Below are positions 34,011 through 36,945 of a stretch of DNA of 36,945 nt, one piece after another (within the stretch, counting starts at the first letter, position 1; the number at the start of each line of letters is the position of its first letter). Origin of the DNA: Bermanella sp034112345 (GTDB lineage Bacteria; Pseudomonadota; Gammaproteobacteria; Pseudomonadales; Oceanobacteraceae). The notes under the pieces were generated by a model. It was not told the origin of the DNA and made no database searches. It saw only the letters and a list, made by a program, of their open reading frames with translations. The position numbers and the translations under genes are program-made. Location of the stretch: contig JAWUVN010000103.1 in assembly GCA_034112345.1 (NCBI GenBank), forward strand, positions 1-36,945, read 5' to 3'.

Positions 34011-34949
34011 TTAAGCTGTCGGATTATTCTCTATAAAAAAAGCTTTCGCTGTTTCTATGTCTTCGTAGATGGCGGCTTTTAGTTCATCTAAACCATTAAA
34101 GCGCTTTTCATCTCGTATTTTTTGTTTGAACACCACCTTCAAGCGCTGACCATAAAGATCACCGTTAAAATCAAAAAGATGAGGCTCCAGTATAGGCACT
34201 AAGGCCCCTACTGTTGGGCGCATACCGATATTGGCAACGCCATTGTATGTGCCAACGGGTGTTACCACCTGCACAGCATAAACACCCACCAAGGGTGTTT
34301 TGTGTCGTTTTAAAATCACATTGGCTGTGGGTACACCCAGTGTGCGGCCAAGCTTTTGGCCATGGGCAATGCGCCCGCTAATGGCAAACTCTCTGCCCAG
34401 TAACTCTTGAGCTTGGACTAAATCCCCTTGCTCTAAAGCCGCTCTTACTTCCGTACTGCTGACTCTCATGCCGCCCTGCAATACCGTTTTTGTATCCTGT
34501 ACTGTAAAACCGTAATCCTTACCGGCTTGCTTTAAATACTCAAAGTCACCTGTGCGGTCACAACCAAATTTAAAGTCATCGCCAATGATTAATGCCTTTA
34601 CGTTAAGGCCATCAACCAATACCTGCTTTACAAAGTCTTCGGCACTCAAGCTCATAAAGCGGTTATTGAATGCCATGCATGCCAAAGCGTCTATGCCCTG
34701 CTGCTCAAGTAACTCTATTTTTTCAGCCAAGGTAGTGAGTCTGGCTGGTGCACCATTAATATCAAAATATTCTTTAGGCTGAGGCTCGAAAATCATCACC
34801 GCAGCAGGTAAACCTAACAACTCAGCCTCGGCTGTTAGTTTTGCCAAAACTTGCTGATGGCCACAATGCACACCATCAAAATTCCCAATGGTTAAAACAC
34901 AACCTTGAGAAAAAGAACGAGTATTATGAAGTCCGCGAAAAAAATGCAT
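34011..34949 (-). CDS. ribF: Bifunctional riboflavin kinase / FMN adenylyltransferase
   Basis: RibF makes FMN from riboflavin and then FAD. The 312-aa protein has an N-terminal adenylyltransferase domain with the nucleotidyl motif TIGNFDGVHCGHQ (residues 20-32) and a C-terminal kinase domain with GRTLGVPTANV. RVSSTEVRAAL closes the adenylyltransferase core. Start ATG 34947-34949. A hairpin with a U-tract precedes it, and the hairpin loop contains TATAAT on the minus strand, so a separate promoter may drive ribF and the downstream cluster. FAD supplies acyl-CoA dehydrogenase in this window among many others. Confidence 0.95.
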   Translation of the reverse strand: MHFFRGLHNTRSFSQGCVLTIGNFDGVHCGHQQVLAKLTAEAELLGLPAAVMIFEPQPKEYFDINGAPARLTTLAEKIELLEQQGIDALACMAFNNRFMSLSAEDFVKQVLVDGLNVKALIIGDDFKFGCDRTGDFEYLKQAGKDYGFTVQDTKTVLQGGMRVSSTEVRAALEQGDLVQAQELLGREFAISGRIAHGQKLGRTLGVPTANVILKRHKTPLVGVYAVQVVTPVGTYNGVANIGMRPTVGALVPILEPHLFDFNGDLYGQRLKVVFKQKIRDEKRFNGLDELKAAIYEDIETAKAFFIENNPTA

Positions 34950-34965
34950 AAATCTTAGGCAAAAT

Positions 34966-34997
34966 AAAAGGCCGCATTATAGGCTAGGCGGCCTTTT
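34966..34997 (-). terminator. Intrinsic terminator between murJ and ribF
   Basis: A perfect 10-bp stem (AAAAGGCCGC / GCGGCCTTTT) around a 12-base loop is followed on the minus strand by TTTTATTTT. It would end murJ transcription. The loop holds TATAAT (34976-34981, minus strand), 27 bases before the ribF ATG, but the -35 position is poor. Confidence 0.7.
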
Positions 34998-35080
34998 CAC
35001 TCCACTGTTTAAGGTGGGATATGAGGGGCAATTACCGAATTAACCAGAAGTAAGCCCTAAGTGACAATAAATGACCGCTA

Positions 35081-36667
35081 TTAATGTTTATTTACCGTTA
35101 AATGTCTTGGCCTAACACCGGTTAGCAGTAACACGACTCCGTAACTCAACACACCTACTGAGACCAATGCTCCAGCCCACATCACTCGCTGCCACTCGGT
35201 AAATACCATCCATTGATCAATCTCAGGGTTCAGAACAAGAATACAGGCCAGCATAACAATATTCGCTAAGCCCAACTGCATCAACAAACGCCACCAACCA
35301 GGCTGAACCTTATAGTGACCCTGTTTTCGTAGACCCCAATACAACAAGAAGGCATTCATGTACGCCGACAACGTTGTGGCCAGTGCTAGACCCATGTGTG
35401 CAAATGGAAATATCAAGATTAAATTCAGCAACATATTCACAATCATGGCCTGAATACCAATTTTCACTGGGGTTTTAGTATCTTGACGGGCGTAATAGCC
35501 GGGGGCCAATACTTTAATCAACATAAATGCTAACAGCCCCGCGCCATAGGCCTGCAAACTCAGTGTCATCTTAGATATGTCGTAAGCGGTAATTTCACCG
35601 CGATAAAAAATGGTCGCCATCAAGGGCGTCGCTAATACAATCAAGGCTAAAGCGGCTGGCACACCAATTAACAACACCATACGTACTGCCCAATCTAGGG
35701 TTTGAGCAAAATGCCCTTCTTCTTTTGCCGCATGCTTTTGCGATAAATTTGGCAGAACCACAACCGCAATGGCGATGGCGAATACGCCCAATGGTAACTG
35801 AGCCAAGCGATCTGAATAATACAGCCAGCTCACACTGCCACTTTCTAAAAAAGACGCCAACAGAACATCCAGAAGCAAATTGATCTGACTAACCGACACC
35901 CCAAATAAAGCCGGTATCATCAGTTTCATGATGCGCTTTACACCAGAATCAGAAAACCCAGGTGTGGGCAAAGCCATCAGACCCAGCCTCATGACAAACG
36001 GAAGCTGAAATGCCAGCTGAGTCACACCTGCCAACAGTACGCCCCAAGCCAAGGCCATTAACGGCTCTTCAAACCACGGAGTGAAATAATACGTGGCTAA
36101 AATCAAACAAAGGTTAAGTAATACAGGCGTAATAGCTGGCACTGCAAACTGGCCATAGGTATTCAATACACTGCCATAAAAGGCGGTCAAACTGATTAAT
36201 AGCAGGTAAGGAAACGTGATTCGCAGCAATTCGCTTGTTAAGGCAAACTTTTCAGGTTGATCGGCAAACCCAGGGGCAAACACCCATGTAAGAATAGGAC
36301 TGGCCGCCACTGCAAATATGGTGAAAGGCCCTAGTATCGCCAACAAGGAACCCGATACAGCCCCTACAAGCGCCTTAACATCCCGATCTTTAACCTTATA
36401 TTCACTAAGCACAGGCACAAAGGCCACGCTAAATGCACCCTCGGCAAATAACCGCCTAAAAAAGTTGGGGATTTTGAATGCTACAAAAAAAGCATCGGCT
36501 CTGGCACCAAAGTAACTGGCCACAAACACATCTCGCACCAATCCCAAAATGCGAGACACTAATGTCATTGCACTCACAATTGATGAAGACCTAAGTAAGC
36601 TCGAACCCTTTGACTGGGGTGCCTTGTTACTATTAGGCGTGTTTTCCGTATTTTGCTGCTGATCCAT
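35081..36667 (-). CDS. murJ: Lipid II flippase MurJ
   Basis: MurJ moves lipid II across the inner membrane for peptidoglycan synthesis. The 528-aa protein has about fourteen hydrophobic segments and the family hallmark at residues 37-90: GLVRDVFVASYFGARADAFFVAFKIPNFFRRLFAEGAFSVAFVPVLSEYK, including the conserved acidic/arginine residues lining the cavity. A short Asn/Gln/Ser-rich N-terminus (MDQQQNTENTPNSNKAPQ) precedes the first helix. The ATG at 36665-36667 has no strong Shine-Dalgarno. It is divergent from rpsT and upstream of ribF, the arrangement seen in many gammaproteobacteria. Confidence 0.95.
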   Translation of the reverse strand: MDQQQNTENTPNSNKAPQSKGSSLLRSSSIVSAMTLVSRILGLVRDVFVASYFGARADAFFVAFKIPNFFRRLFAEGAFSVAFVPVLSEYKVKDRDVKALVGAVSGSLLAILGPFTIFAVAASPILTWVFAPGFADQPEKFALTSELLRITFPYLLLISLTAFYGSVLNTYGQFAVPAITPVLLNLCLILATYYFTPWFEEPLMALAWGVLLAGVTQLAFQLPFVMRLGLMALPTPGFSDSGVKRIMKLMIPALFGVSVSQINLLLDVLLASFLESGSVSWLYYSDRLAQLPLGVFAIAIAVVVLPNLSQKHAAKEEGHFAQTLDWAVRMVLLIGVPAALALIVLATPLMATIFYRGEITAYDISKMTLSLQAYGAGLLAFMLIKVLAPGYYARQDTKTPVKIGIQAMIVNMLLNLILIFPFAHMGLALATTLSAYMNAFLLYWGLRKQGHYKVQPGWWRLLMQLGLANIVMLACILVLNPEIDQWMVFTEWQRVMWAGALVSVGVLSYGVVLLLTGVRPRHLTVNKH

Positions 36668-36736
36668 AAGGGTAAAAAGCCTAATATTTATTTTTTAGTA
36701 ATAAAAACATATCTGGTAATGACTGTTTAAGCGCGT

Positions 36737-36745
36737 ATTGTAGCA
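36737..36745 (-). promoter_or_regulatory. Possible extended -10 promoter for murJ
   Basis: On the minus strand TGC-TACAAT (36745-36737) matches an extended -10 element about 70 bases before the murJ ATG. The -35 position (CTCGTA) is poor, which an extended -10 can tolerate. Confidence 0.35.
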
Positions 36746-36814
36746 AGCAGTCTCTGGGTTACGAGATTTAAATGCACATTGCGTGCAACATGAGTAAGTT
36801 ACCAATAAAATGGT

Positions 36815-36843
36815 TTGACATTCCACCGCTTACTCCGGATAAT
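36815..36843 (+). promoter_or_regulatory. Sigma-70-type promoter for rpsT
   Basis: A perfect -35 TTGACA (36815-36820), a 17-base spacer and a -10 GATAAT (36838-36843) lie 46 bases ahead of the rpsT start codon. This is the best promoter match in the window and fits a highly expressed ribosomal protein gene. Confidence 0.7.
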
Positions 36844-36889
36844 CTCGCACCTTAATTTTTGTTTATTTATTTTTCGAAGGAGCCTGATA

Positions 36890-36945
36890 GTGGCTAATTC
36901 TGCTGGTTCTCGTAAACGCGCACGTCAAGCTGTTAACCGTCGTGC
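36890..36945 (+). CDS. rpsT: 30S ribosomal protein S20 (start only; cut by window edge)
   Basis: Eighteen codons are visible, reading (M)ANSAGSRKRARQAVNRR, the conserved N-terminus of S20, which binds 16S rRNA early in small-subunit assembly. The start codon is GTG at 36890-36892, with a strong AAGGAG Shine-Dalgarno 7 to 12 bases upstream. A non-ATG start is typical of this gene: in E. coli it is UUG and is part of autogenous translational control by S20. The gene is divergent from murJ. The rest lies beyond the right edge. Confidence 0.92.
   Translation, partial: MANSAGSRKRARQAVNRR

Overview
The window reads as chromosomal DNA of a free-living, probably marine, gammaproteobacterium. The protein signatures and two gene orders (dnaE-accA-tilS and rpsT|murJ-ribF-ileS-lspA-fkpB-ispH) point that way; an Oceanospirillales-like lineage (Bermanella/Oleispira type) is my guess, not something the sequence proves. 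No tRNA, rRNA, CRISPR array, insertion sequence or prophage was recognised. Most of the window is core genome, with one lipid-catabolism block and a few orphan envelope genes in between.

Layout. 1-8904, minus strand: the start of a DEAD-box RNA helicase (deaD) behind a long hairpin-rich leader, then tilS, accA and dnaE, then a DUF1499 membrane protein and an RCC1-repeat lipoprotein. 9090-14559: mixed small genes, namely a membrane-anchored coiled-coil protein near a perfect DnaA box, a YqcC-like protein, a lone cobS, a DUF3549 protein, a YchJ-like SEC-C protein, a zinc-ribbon Nudix hydrolase, a TonB-like protein and a small two-helix membrane protein. 14699-18373: a secreted basic coiled-coil protein, an alpha/beta hydrolase, an ABA4-like (DUF4281) membrane protein, a small hypothetical protein and a histidine phosphatase.

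18668-24466 is the most distinctive part. An XRE regulator with an apparent MmyB-type ligand-binding domain precedes a four-gene plus-strand run: acyl-CoA dehydrogenase, MaoC-type (R)-hydratase, short-chain dehydrogenase and thiolase. Together they would run a complete fatty-acyl-CoA beta-oxidation turn through (R)-3-hydroxyacyl-CoA, the peroxisomal multifunctional-enzyme-2 chemistry. The dehydrogenase gene carries an in-frame TAA exactly at the codon for the catalytic tyrosine (YxxxK), with both flanks intact. Between regulator and operon, a minus-strand promoter-like sequence and an intrinsic terminator outline a possible small RNA of about 100 nt.

24895-28958: an exported SAM-methyltransferase-like protein, a DUF2057 lipoprotein, a two-CBS-domain protein and the nucleotide nucleosidase ppnN. 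29037-36667, minus strand: ispH, fkpB, lspA, ileS, ribF and murJ, covering isoprenoid, lipoprotein, flavin, tRNA-charging and lipid II functions. The window ends in rpsT (plus strand), which has a strong promoter and a GTG start.
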